Assembly: GCF_029167205.1 (NCBI RefSeq)
Contig: NZ_JARFPL010000013.1
Span: 1-64,000, forward strand
Length of the DNA stretch: 64,000 nucleotides
Direction of reading: 5' to 3'
From: Methanocrinis alkalitolerans
GTDB lineage: Archaea; Halobacteriota; Methanosarcinia; Methanotrichales; Methanotrichaceae
Under the pieces are notes generated by a model, which was given only the letters and a program-made list of their open reading frames with translations, was not told where the DNA came from and did not search any database. Positions 26,346 through 35,009 of this stretch are shown here, one piece after another; position 1 is the first letter of the stretch, and every line of letters starts with the position of its first letter. The translations under genes were made by a program, and so were the position numbers.

Positions 26346-26720
26346 ATGAACAGAAGAGCGATCACCCTATTCGTCTGCACTCTCGCCTGCTTTGCTGCTG
26401 GCTGTTCGGATAACGGCGAGGTGGGTTCGGAGGGCCCAGCGGAAGGATCCTTCTCTGAGATCGCGGTGTCGATTGCGGCTCCTGCTACGGGTTCAGTCCT
26501 CTCCGGTGGCGAGGGCGTGAACTTCGTCGGGGAGGCGACGGGCGGAAAGAAGCCCTATTCATACCGGTGGTCTTCGTCCCTGGACGGGACCCTCTCCACC
26601 GAGAGGTCTTTTTCGAAGCCGCCTTCTGAGATGAGCCGAGGCAGATACGTCGTCGTCCTGACGGTCACCGACGACGCCGGTGCGACCGGCCAGGCTAGCA
26701 CCACCTTGACGGTCCTCTGA
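26346..26720 (+). CDS. small lipoprotein with PKD-like fold
   Basis: 124 residues. The signal peptide ends in CFAAGC, a lipobox, so the mature protein is probably lipid-anchored at Cys20. A Ser/Gly linker is followed by one Ig-like PKD-type domain: GVNFVGEATGGKKPYSYRWSSS and GRYVVVLTVTDDAG. Such domains mediate surface adhesion. 22 bp after cooC, behind GGAGGAGC, so part of the same run, though functionally unrelated. Confidence 0.75.
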   Translation: MNRRAITLFVCTLACFAAGCSDNGEVGSEGPAEGSFSEIAVSIAAPATGSVLSGGEGVNFVGEATGGKKPYSYRWSSSLDGTLSTERSFSKPPSEMSRGRYVVVLTVTDDAGATGQASTTLTVL

Positions 26721-26774
26721 GGCGGAGATCTCCCTCCTCCCTTTCTATCTTTTTCCCCTTGACCCCCTCCCCGA

Positions 26775-27527
26775 TCAGAGCCTCGCCTCCGCGAGGGCTG
26801 ATCCGCACCGGCAGCTCCTCTCCTCCGGCATCTTCGACGCCGCGCCCTCTATGATCTCTCTCAAGAGATCCGCGGATTTCGCCATCTCGCCTGTGATCTC
26901 CCCCGCGGACATGGCGTCTCTTCTCATTCCGGCGGCAGGGTTAGTGACGGTGCATATCGAGGCGTAACAGATCTCCAGCTCCCGGGCGAGGGCGACCTCG
27001 GGGTACCCCGTCATCCCTACGACGTCGCCGAACCGCCGGAGCATCCTGATCTGAGCGGGGCTCTCCAGGTGGGGGCCCTCGGTGCAGACGTAGATCCCCT
27101 CGTAGACTTCAGCTCCTGCAGCCTTGGCGCCCGCTTCGATGGCACTTATCACCTCTGGGCAGTAGGGGACGGTAAGATCGACGTGAACCGCCTCCTCCTC
27201 GAAGAAGGTGGAGGGGCGCGACCCGGTGAACTCCACGAAGTCTCTGGGCAGAACGAAGCTTCCGACGGGGTGCCACGACATCGTCCCCACGGTGTTGGTG
27301 GATATCACCCGGGATGCGCCCCACATCTTCGCGGCCATGAGGAGGGCTCTATAGTTCACCCGGTGGGGGGGCAGATGGCCCTCTCCGTGGCGAGGGATGA
27401 AGAGGACGTCAACACCTCCCAGTCTCGTGAGCCTCGGCGTCACCATCCCGTAGTGCGTATCGATGGATAGGGCTTCGCCTTCGATCTCAATCCCAGTCCC
27501 CCCCATCACCGCGATCTTCCTTTCCAT
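26775..27527 (-). CDS. MTAP/PNP-family nucleoside phosphorylase
   Basis: A 250-residue phosphorylase of the S-methyl-5'-thioadenosine/thioinosine type, cleaving a purine (thio)nucleoside with phosphate. Typical are IAVMGGTGIE, FIPRHGEGHLPPHRVNYRA, STNTVGTM, TEGPHLESPAQIRMLRRFGDVVGMTGYPEVALARELEICYASICTVTNPAAG. The MTGYPE motif (rather than MTTVPE) is seen in hypoxanthine-preferring archaeal members. The last 20 residues hold a Cys pair (CRCG). Single gene, convergent with the lipoprotein. Confidence 0.85.
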   Translation of the reverse strand: MERKIAVMGGTGIEIEGEALSIDTHYGMVTPRLTRLGGVDVLFIPRHGEGHLPPHRVNYRALLMAAKMWGASRVISTNTVGTMSWHPVGSFVLPRDFVEFTGSRPSTFFEEEAVHVDLTVPYCPEVISAIEAGAKAAGAEVYEGIYVCTEGPHLESPAQIRMLRRFGDVVGMTGYPEVALARELEICYASICTVTNPAAGMRRDAMSAGEITGEMAKSADLLREIIEGAASKMPEERSCRCGSALAEARL

Positions 27528-27729
27528 GTTCGTTAGAGGATATTCCGAGGTTAAAGGGCTTCTCCTGGCCGTTTGCGAGAATTAGAGGGTTTGGGGTTCA
27601 TACGCAGCCCCTCTATGGCGAAACCTACATATGGGGCGTACACCTCTTGGTTTTGAAACGGCCGCCATGCGACGGCGGCTGCATATCGATGACGCCTCCC
27701 CAACGCGGGCCCTTTTGAGGAGATATCAG

Positions 27730-28971
27730 ATGGAATTTACCGCCCAAGAGAAGTACGAGTTCAAACGGCTGCTGGAAGACCTGAGGAGCAAGAGCGGCAG
27801 AGGCACGGAGCTGATCTCCCTCTACATACCTCCCGACAAGCAGATCTCGGACGTCACATCTCAGCTCCGGGACGAGCACGGCCAGGCCTCCAACATCAAG
27901 TCGAAGCTCACCCGCACCAACGTCCAGAGCGCCCTCGAGTCGGTGATGGCGAGGCTGCGGCTCATCCCGAAGCCTCCCGCCAACGGCGTCGTCATCTTCG
28001 TGGGGGCCGTCGACGTCGGCGGGAACAAGACCGACATGTATAGCAGGGCCCTGGAGCCTCCGGAGCCGATAGTCACCTACAGATACCACTGCGACTCCTC
28101 CTTCCTCCTCACCCCCCTGGAGGATATGCTCGCCGATAAGAAGACCTTCGGCCTGATCGTCCTCGACAGGAGGGAGGCGACGATCGGGGTTTTGAAGGGA
28201 AAGCAGGTGGAGGCATTGAAGCATCTCACCTCCTCGGTCCCGGGAAAGCAGAGGAAGGGAGGCCAGAGCAGCCGGAGGTTTCAGCAGCTGAGGTTGATCG
28301 CGATCCACGACTTCTATAAAAGGATCGGAGATAGCGCCACCGAGGCGTTCCTCCCCATCGACAGAAACGACCTGGAGGGGATCCTCATCGGAGGGCCGTC
28401 TCCGACGAAGGAGGAGTTCGTAGACGGCGAGTTTCTCCACCACGAGCTCCAGCAGAAGGTGCTGGAGGCCCTCGACGTCACCTACACCGACGAGTCGGGG
28501 CTCTACGAGCTGGTGGATGCAGCCCAGGAGAGGCTCCTGGACCTGGAGCTGACCCAGGAGAAGCTCCTCATGAGGAGGTTCATGAAGGAGCTGGTCAGCG
28601 ACAAGGGGCTCGCCTCTTACGGGGAGAAGGAGGTTCGGGAGAACCTGATCATGGGGGCGGTGGACACCCTCCTCCTCTCCGAGGACCTCCGGAAGACCAG
28701 GGCCAAGATAGGGTGCGCCAACCCTGGATGCGACTTTTCCGAGGATGTGACGAGGTCGCCCACCAGCCCGCCCCCCGAAAACTGTCCAAAGTGCGGGTCA
28801 CAGCTTGAGATCTCCGAAGAGGTGGACATCATAGCCGACATCTCACGGATGGCGGAGGAGAGCGGAAGCGACGTCAAGATCATATCCACCGAGTTCGAGG
28901 AGGGGGCCCAGCTCTATCGGGCCTTCGGTGGTATCGCCGCTATCCTGCGGTTCAAGACGAGCAGCGTATGA
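27730..28971 (+). CDS. prf1: peptide chain release factor aRF1
   Basis: Recognises all three stop codons and triggers peptide release. NIKS decoding motif in QASNIKSKLTR (about residues 55-65), GGQ catalytic motif in RKGGQSSRRFQQLR (about 175-188), and a C-terminal mini-domain with a zinc-type CANPGC...CPKCG that is common in archaeal members. 413 residues, normal length. The ATG at 27730 follows GAGGAGAT; the upstream open frame is noncoding. First of four overlapping genes. Confidence 0.96.
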   Translation: MEFTAQEKYEFKRLLEDLRSKSGRGTELISLYIPPDKQISDVTSQLRDEHGQASNIKSKLTRTNVQSALESVMARLRLIPKPPANGVVIFVGAVDVGGNKTDMYSRALEPPEPIVTYRYHCDSSFLLTPLEDMLADKKTFGLIVLDRREATIGVLKGKQVEALKHLTSSVPGKQRKGGQSSRRFQQLRLIAIHDFYKRIGDSATEAFLPIDRNDLEGILIGGPSPTKEEFVDGEFLHHELQQKVLEALDVTYTDESGLYELVDAAQERLLDLELTQEKLLMRRFMKELVSDKGLASYGEKEVRENLIMGAVDTLLLSEDLRKTRAKIGCANPGCDFSEDVTRSPTSPPPENCPKCGSQLEISEEVDIIADISRMAEESGSDVKIISTEFEEGAQLYRAFGGIAAILRFKTSSV

Positions 28972-29390
28972 GGCGAGTTATGATGGAGCTATCAGTGACC
29001 GCGGTGGTGATGCCCTCCGAAAGCCCCGAAAAGGTGGCAAGAGCCATCGAGAAGCTCTTTGCTGGAATAGTCCTGGAAGGGACCGATGAGAGGATAGAGG
29101 GGCGGGGGGGGATAGACGCGCTCTCGACCTTTCACCGCCTTCTGAGGGAGGAGAGGATCCTGGACACAGCCAGGGCTGTGATCCTCCGCGGAAGGGTCGG
29201 TGAAGCCTTCCAGTTCAGGCTGAGCAAGCAGGCCGCCTCCGCCGGAAGGATAAGCTTCCCCCCCGAAGAGGAGCCCCTCGGCTCGATCCACGTCGAGATC
29301 CGGGGGCCGCAGCTCCTCGTCGACTGGCTCGCCCCCCAGACCGTTGACGGAAGGCCCATAAAGGAGATCGACCTGGAGGATCATGTTTAG
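28968..29390 (+). CDS. UPF0201 RNA-binding protein
   Basis: A 140-residue archaeal protein of the UPF0201 (DUF54) family, which has an RNA-binding L5-like fold. Landmarks: SVTAVVMPSESPEKVARAIEKLF, EGRGGIDALSTFHRLLREERILDTARAVI, FRLSKQAASAGRISFPPEEEPLGSI. The ATG overlaps the aRF1 stop; a second start at 28980 (ATGATGGAG) may be used. Role in translation or RNA metabolism inferred from fold and context. Confidence 0.85.
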   Translation: MRRVMMELSVTAVVMPSESPEKVARAIEKLFAGIVLEGTDERIEGRGGIDALSTFHRLLREERILDTARAVILRGRVGEAFQFRLSKQAASAGRISFPPEEEPLGSIHVEIRGPQLLVDWLAPQTVDGRPIKEIDLEDHV

Positions 29391-30156
29391 CTTCTCGTCC
29401 AGCGCCCTCGTCGATCGGCCCTTCGATTGGGCGTATCAGCTGGAAGAGCTCGGTTATTCCGGCTGGGAGATCGTCAACGAAGGCAGGCAGAGGCTCTCGG
29501 CCGATACCCTCCCCCTGGCCAAGGAGATCGTAGAGACGACCGACCTCGTCATCACCGTCCACCTCCCCTACTCCGACCTCAACCTCGCCAGCATGAACCA
29601 GCCGATCTGGGAGGAGACCCTCCGGCAGATGAAGGAGTGCATCAGCCTCGCCTCCGAGTTCTGCGGCCTAGCCGTCGTCCATCCCGGCTACCTATCTCCC
29701 CTGGGAAAACAGATGCCGGACCGCGCCTGGGAGCAGAACATCCTGGGCCTCTCCATCATATGCGACCATGCCGCTGAATTCGGCATGAGGATCGCCGTCG
29801 AGAATATGCTGAGCATCGAGTCGATGCTGGGGAGGACCCCCGAGGAGATCAAAGGGATGATCGAGAACGTCGGCAGAGATAACCTGGGGTTCGTCTTCGA
29901 CGTCGGCCACGCCAACACCAATGGGAACGTCGAGGAGTTCTTCGCCCTGAGAGATGAGATGATCCACGTCCACATCCACGACAACAAGGGGGCTAGAGAC
30001 GAGCACCTCCCCGTCAAGGGCGGCAACGTCAACTGGCGGAAGGTGGCCGAAGCCCTCGAAGGGTACGAAGGCAGGTTCGTAACCGAGGCGCGGACCCTAG
30101 TCCAGGGCGCCCAGTCCATGAGGAACCTGAAGGCCTTCCTGGAGGGATCTCGATGA
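29383..30156 (+). CDS. TIM-barrel sugar phosphate isomerase/epimerase family protein
   Basis: A 257-residue AP-endonuclease-2-type TIM barrel. Metal site residues appear in VHLPYSDLNLAS, AVVHPGYLSP, AVENMLS, FVFDVGHANT, HVHIHDNKG and the final FVTEAR. Members isomerise sugars or act as endonuclease IV; residues alone do not decide. Starts inside the UPF0201 gene and ends inside the translin gene, so it belongs to a translation/RNA operon, which leaves open a role on nucleic acid. Confidence 0.8.
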   Translation: MFSFSSSALVDRPFDWAYQLEELGYSGWEIVNEGRQRLSADTLPLAKEIVETTDLVITVHLPYSDLNLASMNQPIWEETLRQMKECISLASEFCGLAVVHPGYLSPLGKQMPDRAWEQNILGLSIICDHAAEFGMRIAVENMLSIESMLGRTPEEIKGMIENVGRDNLGFVFDVGHANTNGNVEEFFALRDEMIHVHIHDNKGARDEHLPVKGGNVNWRKVAEALEGYEGRFVTEARTLVQGAQSMRNLKAFLEGSR

Positions 30157-30815
30157 CGTCCATCGACGAGCTGGCAGAGGAGATATCCGTCACCTTCGAG
30201 GCGAAGGACCGCGCCCGGGAGGAGGCCCTCGCCCTGACGAGGGCTGTCGTCCGACGGTCCGGCGCCGCCATCAGATCGATCCACCGGGGGGAGCTGGACC
30301 GTGCCCTCGACCTCGCCGGGGAGGCGAGGATTTCTCTCGCCGCGATCCTGGACATCCTAAAAGAGCATCCCGACGTCCGCTACTCCGGCCTCGTCGACGG
30401 AGCGGAGCAGGAGTACGCCGAGGCGAGGATCGTATTCTCTCTCATCACTGAGGAGAGGATCCCCCATCCTCAGGAGGTGGGGGTCGAGATGACCAGCTAC
30501 CTGGCCGGTCTCGGCGATGCCGTCGGGGAGCTGAGGAGGCACATCCTCGACCTGATCCGCCTCGGCAGGCCCCAGGAGGGGGAGGTCCACCTCGCGGCGA
30601 TGGAGGAGATCTACCACCTGTTGATGTCTTTCGACTATCCCGACGCCGTCACCAAGGGGATGCGGCGGAAGGGGGACGTCGCCCGCTCCCTCCTGGATCG
30701 GACCCGGGGTGATCTCACAAATGCCATCGGCCAGCGGAGGCTGGAGGTGCAGCTCGCGGAGCTGGAGGAGCGGCTCGAAGGTAGAGATAATCCCAAGGAA
30801 AATTTTTCCCTCTAG
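30153..30815 (+). CDS. translin-family protein
   Basis: A 220-residue all-helical protein. RAREEALALTRAVVRRSGAAIRSIHRGE, ARIVFSLITEERIP and the later YLAGLGDAVGELRRHILDLIRLG plus FDYPDAVTKGMRRKGDVARSLLDRTRGDL fit the archaeal translin fold, which binds or cuts RNA, in eukaryotes as part of C3PO. Last gene of the aRF1 operon; the ATG overlaps the previous stop. Confidence 0.87.
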   Translation: MTSIDELAEEISVTFEAKDRAREEALALTRAVVRRSGAAIRSIHRGELDRALDLAGEARISLAAILDILKEHPDVRYSGLVDGAEQEYAEARIVFSLITEERIPHPQEVGVEMTSYLAGLGDAVGELRRHILDLIRLGRPQEGEVHLAAMEEIYHLLMSFDYPDAVTKGMRRKGDVARSLLDRTRGDLTNAIGQRRLEVQLAELEERLEGRDNPKENFSL

Positions 30816-30824
30816 TCGATAGCT

Positions 30825-32042
30825 CTATCCTCGCGTCGCCAGGGTCAGATCCCCGAAGGGCATCACGATAGTCCTGGCGTCTTTTCCCTGCCTCTCCCGG
30901 GCCATGGCGAGGGCCTCGTCGAGGCTATTTGCATGCCGGAAGAAGCAGAGATCCGCCAGGGCTGGCGCCAGAGAGGAGACGAGGATGAGGTCTTTTTCCA
31001 GGGACTCTCGCGCGATCAGGGCGGCCTTGTGCCCCCCGAACTCGTACTCCCTCCCGAACCGCTCGACGCAGTCCTCGGCACACTTCGCTTCCCTCGCCCA
31101 CCGCTCAAAGACCGGATGGCCTAGCCCCTCGGCGCACTCAGCGACGAGGATGAGGGAGCCTCCGGGGAGGACCGCGTCCCTCGCGTTCTCCATCGCCTTC
31201 TGGGCCTGGAAGAGGTTGATGTCCTTGGGCCTGCCCCCTGCGCAGGCGACGACGATCTCGGCGGGGCTGACGGCCCTCTGGTACATCTCGTCGACGACTT
31301 TGGCCCCCGCGCGGTGGGCCTTGACTAAGTCGCCGGCGACTGCTCGGACGACCTGCTTATTGCTGTTGAGGACGACGTTGAGGACGAGGTCGAGGCCTGC
31401 AATTTTTGCCGCCTCCTCCATGTCCAGGCGGACAGGGCCGTCGAGGCGCCCCGACTTCGCCCGAGGGTCGGACATCATGGCGTGGTTCTTGTTTATCGAC
31501 CTCTCGGAGCTGACTCCGGGGAGGAGCGCCTTGGCGCCGCCGCTGTAGCCGGCGTAGTAGTGGTACTCGATATTCCCGGTCCCGATCTTGAGGTCGCATG
31601 AGGCGACAGCCTCCAGGATCTCCACCGGCGTTCCCCGCCCCGTCTCGCCCAGGGGGACGCACCCGTCGATCTCGTGCTGGATGTGGGGGATGGAGGCGCA
31701 TCCGCCCAGGAGCCGATCCATCTCCTGGGCGGTCATCTTCCTGTGGGTCCCCAGGCCGAAGACTACCAGCAGATCGGATACTCCCATCTCTTCGAGCCTT
31801 CTGACCAGGGGCGGGATCATCCTGGAGGTGGGGGCAGGCCTCGTTATGTCGCTCGCCAAGATGACCGCCCTCTTCGCCCCGGCAAAATCCTCGAGGGACG
31901 GGCCCAACGGCTCGTCGAGGGCCCCCTCCATCTCCGCAGTCTCGTCGGGGACGCCAGGGATCTCCTTTGGGAGGAGGAGATCGTAGATCTCGTCTCCTTC
32001 GACCTCGAGATCTATGGAGCCTGCGCCGTATCCGAGCTTCAT
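30825..32042 (-). CDS. LarA-type nickel-dependent racemase
   Basis: A 405-residue protein of the lactate racemase family, which uses a nickel-pincer nucleotide to move hydride on 2-hydroxy acids. ILASDITRPAPTSRMIP, GLGTHRKM (with catalytic-type His), IGTGNIEYHYYAGYSGGAKALLPGVSS (His and the Lys that holds the cofactor) and NKNHAMM are all there. Archaeal members have varied substrates. It starts three bases after the DUF58 stop (ATG at 32042, GGAGGG upstream), the last gene of an operon with MoxR. No larB/larC/larE in the window. Confidence 0.83.
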   Translation of the reverse strand: MKLGYGAGSIDLEVEGDEIYDLLLPKEIPGVPDETAEMEGALDEPLGPSLEDFAGAKRAVILASDITRPAPTSRMIPPLVRRLEEMGVSDLLVVFGLGTHRKMTAQEMDRLLGGCASIPHIQHEIDGCVPLGETGRGTPVEILEAVASCDLKIGTGNIEYHYYAGYSGGAKALLPGVSSERSINKNHAMMSDPRAKSGRLDGPVRLDMEEAAKIAGLDLVLNVVLNSNKQVVRAVAGDLVKAHRAGAKVVDEMYQRAVSPAEIVVACAGGRPKDINLFQAQKAMENARDAVLPGGSLILVAECAEGLGHPVFERWAREAKCAEDCVERFGREYEFGGHKAALIARESLEKDLILVSSLAPALADLCFFRHANSLDEALAMARERQGKDARTIVMPFGDLTLATRG

Positions 32043-32045
32043 CAA

Positions 32046-32903
32046 TTACGCCCTCCAGACCTTAGCCCGCCTGTGGACGTCGCTGAATACCTCGAATATG
32101 GGCTTATCGGTGGTGTAGCTGAAGAAGTCGGCTCCGACGGCGTCGCACGCCTCCCGGATCCGACGGTCGTGCTCCTCCATCTTCGCGGCGTACTCCTCTC
32201 TCACCGATGGCGTCACCCTCGTCATCACCGCCTCCTTCGACTCCATGTCGATGAACCGCAGATCCCCCTCGAAGTCGAGGGCTGCCTCTGCAGGGTCCAG
32301 GATCTGGATCAGGATCAGGTCATGGGCCGATAGCTTGTAGATCCCGGCGACGACCCCCTCGACGTCGTCGAGGAAGTCGGAGACGACCACCACCAGGCTC
32401 GTCGACCTGATCGAGAGGTCGAACTGCTCTACCATCCTGCGAAAGTTCGTTCCCCCCGAAGGTGCGGTCCTGTCCAGCTCCTCCATGGATAGAAAGAGGT
32501 TCCTCCTCCCCCCCTTCGTCTCCCCCGGCTCCAACATCTCTGCGAACTTGGATATGGAGAACTTCTCGTTCTCCTTTATCGCCATGTACGCAAACCCCAC
32601 CGCGACCTTAGCGCCGAAGGCGAACTTCTCCCCAAATGACATGCTGGAGCTGGCGTCGAGAAGGAGGTGGACGGCGAGGCTCCTCTCCTCCTCGTGCTCC
32701 CGGACGTATAGCTTCTCAGTCCTGCCGTAGACCTTCCAGTCGACGAACTTGAAATCGTCCCCCTTCCGGTACTCCCGGTAGCCGACGGGGCTTATCCCCC
32801 GCCCCACCTTCACCGACCTTCTGGCCCCGGTGAAGGAGGTCGATACCCTCTTTCGCACGAGGAGGGTGAACCTCTCCAGCTCTGCGAGAAACTCGGTATC
32901 CAT
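32046..32903 (-). CDS. DUF58 domain protein
   Basis: 285 residues. SFTGARRSVKVGRGISPVGYREYRKGDDFKFVDWKVYGRTEKLYVREHEEE is the DUF58 signature, followed by a von Willebrand A-like fold with VHLLLDASSSM (MIDAS-type DxSxS, about residues 85-95) and TSLVVVVSDFLDD. DUF58 proteins are partners of MoxR ATPases in chaperone-like assembly. Ten bases after moxR. No membrane helix. Confidence 0.9.
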   Translation of the reverse strand: MDTEFLAELERFTLLVRKRVSTSFTGARRSVKVGRGISPVGYREYRKGDDFKFVDWKVYGRTEKLYVREHEEERSLAVHLLLDASSSMSFGEKFAFGAKVAVGFAYMAIKENEKFSISKFAEMLEPGETKGGRRNLFLSMEELDRTAPSGGTNFRRMVEQFDLSIRSTSLVVVVSDFLDDVEGVVAGIYKLSAHDLILIQILDPAEAALDFEGDLRFIDMESKEAVMTRVTPSVREEYAAKMEEHDRRIREACDAVGADFFSYTTDKPIFEVFSDVHRRAKVWRA

Positions 32904-32912
32904 CCTCTGGCC

Positions 32913-33908
32913 TCAGATCGACTTCAGCAGATCGGATATGACCTGGTCGCAGGTGACGCCCCTCCTCTCAGAGTCGAAGGAGAGGATTATCCTGTGCCTG
33001 AGGATCGGATATGCCATGGCCACCAGATCATCTCTATCGACGTAGTCTCTGCCCCTGAGGAGCGCCCGGGCCTTGGAGGCGAGGATGAGGCCTATCGACG
33101 CCCGGGGGCTTGCGCCGTACTCGACCCCCTCCCAGCTCCTGGTGGAGACGACGGCCTTTATCGCCGCCGTCTTGAGGTCGTCGGAGATGGGAACGTCCCT
33201 AGTGAGCTGCTGGAGGGATAGTAGCTCCCTTCGGGTTATCACCCTCTCCACCCGCGGCTCGGCGTGGCCGGTGTATCTCTCCATGATCTCCCTCTCCTCC
33301 TCGGTGGTCGGGTAGTCGATGAAGACCTTCAGGAGGAACCGGTCGAGCTGGGCCTCAGGAAGGGGGAAGGTTCCCTCCATCTCGATGGGGTTTTGGGTGG
33401 CGAGGACGAAGAAGGGCTCTTCGAGCTTGTATGTGTTCTTTCCTACGGTGACCTGCTTCTCCTGCATCGCCTCCAGCATGGCGCTCTGGGTCCTGGGGGA
33501 GGCCCTGTTTATCTCGTCTGCGAGGACGATGTTGGCGAAGATCGGACCTTCCTCGAACCTGAAGACCTTGCTCCCCTCCACCTCCTCGATGAGGGTCGTC
33601 CCCGTTATATCCGCGGGCATCAGGTCCGGAGTGCACTGGATCCTGCTGAAGTCAAGGCCGGTGGTGTTGGCTATCGTCTTGACGAGGAGGGTCTTTCCGA
33701 GGCCGGGGTTGCTCTCCAGGAGGATGTGCCCCCCTGCGAGGATCCCCACCAGAATCTGTTCCACCACCGACTTCTGCCCCACCACCACTTTGCCGATCTC
33801 GCCCCTGATCGTCTCGAAGATGGCCGGGGCCTCCTTATAAATGTTGATCAGATCTTCTCTCATCTGTCTCTCCTCGGTGAGATCTACAGCTCTTTTTTTC
33901 TCCGTCAT
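32913..33908 (-). CDS. MoxR-family AAA+ ATPase
   Basis: About 331 residues. Walker A ESNPGLGKTLLVK, then IQCTPDLMPADITG (typical MoxR), Walker B VLADEINRASPRTQSAMLEAMQE, sensor 1 FVLATQNPIEMEGTFPLPEAQLDRFLLK. MoxR proteins remodel or mature partner enzymes together with DUF58/VWA proteins. ATG at 33908; a GTG two codons earlier is possible. Between a membrane protein gene and DUF58. Confidence 0.93.
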   Translation of the reverse strand: MTEKKRAVDLTEERQMREDLINIYKEAPAIFETIRGEIGKVVVGQKSVVEQILVGILAGGHILLESNPGLGKTLLVKTIANTTGLDFSRIQCTPDLMPADITGTTLIEEVEGSKVFRFEEGPIFANIVLADEINRASPRTQSAMLEAMQEKQVTVGKNTYKLEEPFFVLATQNPIEMEGTFPLPEAQLDRFLLKVFIDYPTTEEEREIMERYTGHAEPRVERVITRRELLSLQQLTRDVPISDDLKTAAIKAVVSTRSWEGVEYGASPRASIGLILASKARALLRGRDYVDRDDLVAMAYPILRHRIILSFDSERRGVTCDQVISDLLKSI

Positions 33909-33921
33909 CCCCACGGATTAA

Positions 33922-34785
33922 TCAGATCGTCGCCAGGTTCTCGAAATATCTCTTGATGATCTCTCGGTGCTGGGGTGGGAGGCTCTCGATGTACAGCTCG
34001 GTGGCCACCGCCACCCCCTCTCCGGGCTCGGAGACGGTGAAGAGCCGGTCCATGGGATCCGTCTGCCTGGACCTGAACCCCGCCGCTGACCCAGGGTATA
34101 AGATCAGCTCCAGGTTCACCTCCTCCAGGACCGCCAGAGACGGCTTGCCGTAGATCTCTCCGGAGATCCCCGTCCCCGTCCGTCCTCCCTCCGGGATCTC
34201 CTCTTCCCCGAAGAGGCCTGCCGCCCGGTCCCTGAGGTCGGCGAGAGGTTTGAAGGGGTGGGGCGTGATCTCATCTCCTGCCTGGCTCTGGCTGAAGATC
34301 GCGGTGAAGGCGATGAGGAGGACGAGGGCCCCGGCCTTCGCCTGGAAGGTCGGGAAGCTTCTATCGCCGAAGTTCAGCCGCCGGTTGTTTATAAGATCTT
34401 TGGCCCCGACCTTCGAGAGTCTCCCCTTGACGTCTGCGGCGAGGCTCTGCATCACCACCGAGTCGGAGTGGCGGTTGTCGTAGGCGGCTTTGGTCTTCTC
34501 CGAGAGGCTCCCCTCCAGATGGGCGAAGAGGTCGTAGTCCGACCATCGAGCGAGGAGCTTTGCTCCCAATAGCCCCAGGATTAGGGAGACCGCCGCAGGA
34601 GCCCAAGCAAAGGATGAGTCCTGCCAGTAAAACCTGAAGAAGGCGGGGATCCCCAAAAAAAGTGCGGCTATGTAGAAGAGGACTGCGATTATCCCGCCGT
34701 TGAGCAGAGACATAGACCGCTCAAAGAGCCTGTAGACCCCCAATAGCCGCCTCAATTCCGCCAGAAAGTCGTATGAGCCGTCCAC
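33922..34785 (-). CDS. membrane protein of the MoxR operon
   Basis: 287 residues with two helices near the N-terminus (GGIIAVLFYIAALFLGI and FAWAPAAVSLILGLLGAKLL) and a third near residue 160 (AGALVLLIAFTAIF). The loop between helices two and three is charged and cytosolic and contains NNRRLNF. The C-terminal 120 residues should be outside and end in PPQHREIIKRYFENL. It resembles small membrane proteins that accompany MoxR-DUF58 genes in archaea but I cannot name the family. First gene of the operon. Confidence 0.7.
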   Translation of the reverse strand: MDGSYDFLAELRRLLGVYRLFERSMSLLNGGIIAVLFYIAALFLGIPAFFRFYWQDSSFAWAPAAVSLILGLLGAKLLARWSDYDLFAHLEGSLSEKTKAAYDNRHSDSVVMQSLAADVKGRLSKVGAKDLINNRRLNFGDRSFPTFQAKAGALVLLIAFTAIFSQSQAGDEITPHPFKPLADLRDRAAGLFGEEEIPEGGRTGTGISGEIYGKPSLAVLEEVNLELILYPGSAAGFRSRQTDPMDRLFTVSEPGEGVAVATELYIESLPPQHREIIKRYFENLATI

Positions 34786-35009
34786 GGGACCTAGTCAGAC
34801 CCCTTACTAATAAGTAGTTTCCGAGCAGAAGGGCCGTCGCCTCCGCCGAAATGGGGGGGACGGGTCCGAGGGCGTATCGACCCTTCGAGAGCCTTCTTAT
34901 AGAAGCGGGGTGCAGGGGTAGAGAAAACCCCGGTCTTTAGGCCGGGAATGAATCGTACCCCGCCTTAAGCTATGAATCTTTAAATACCATAACAGCATAA
35001 GTGAGTATA

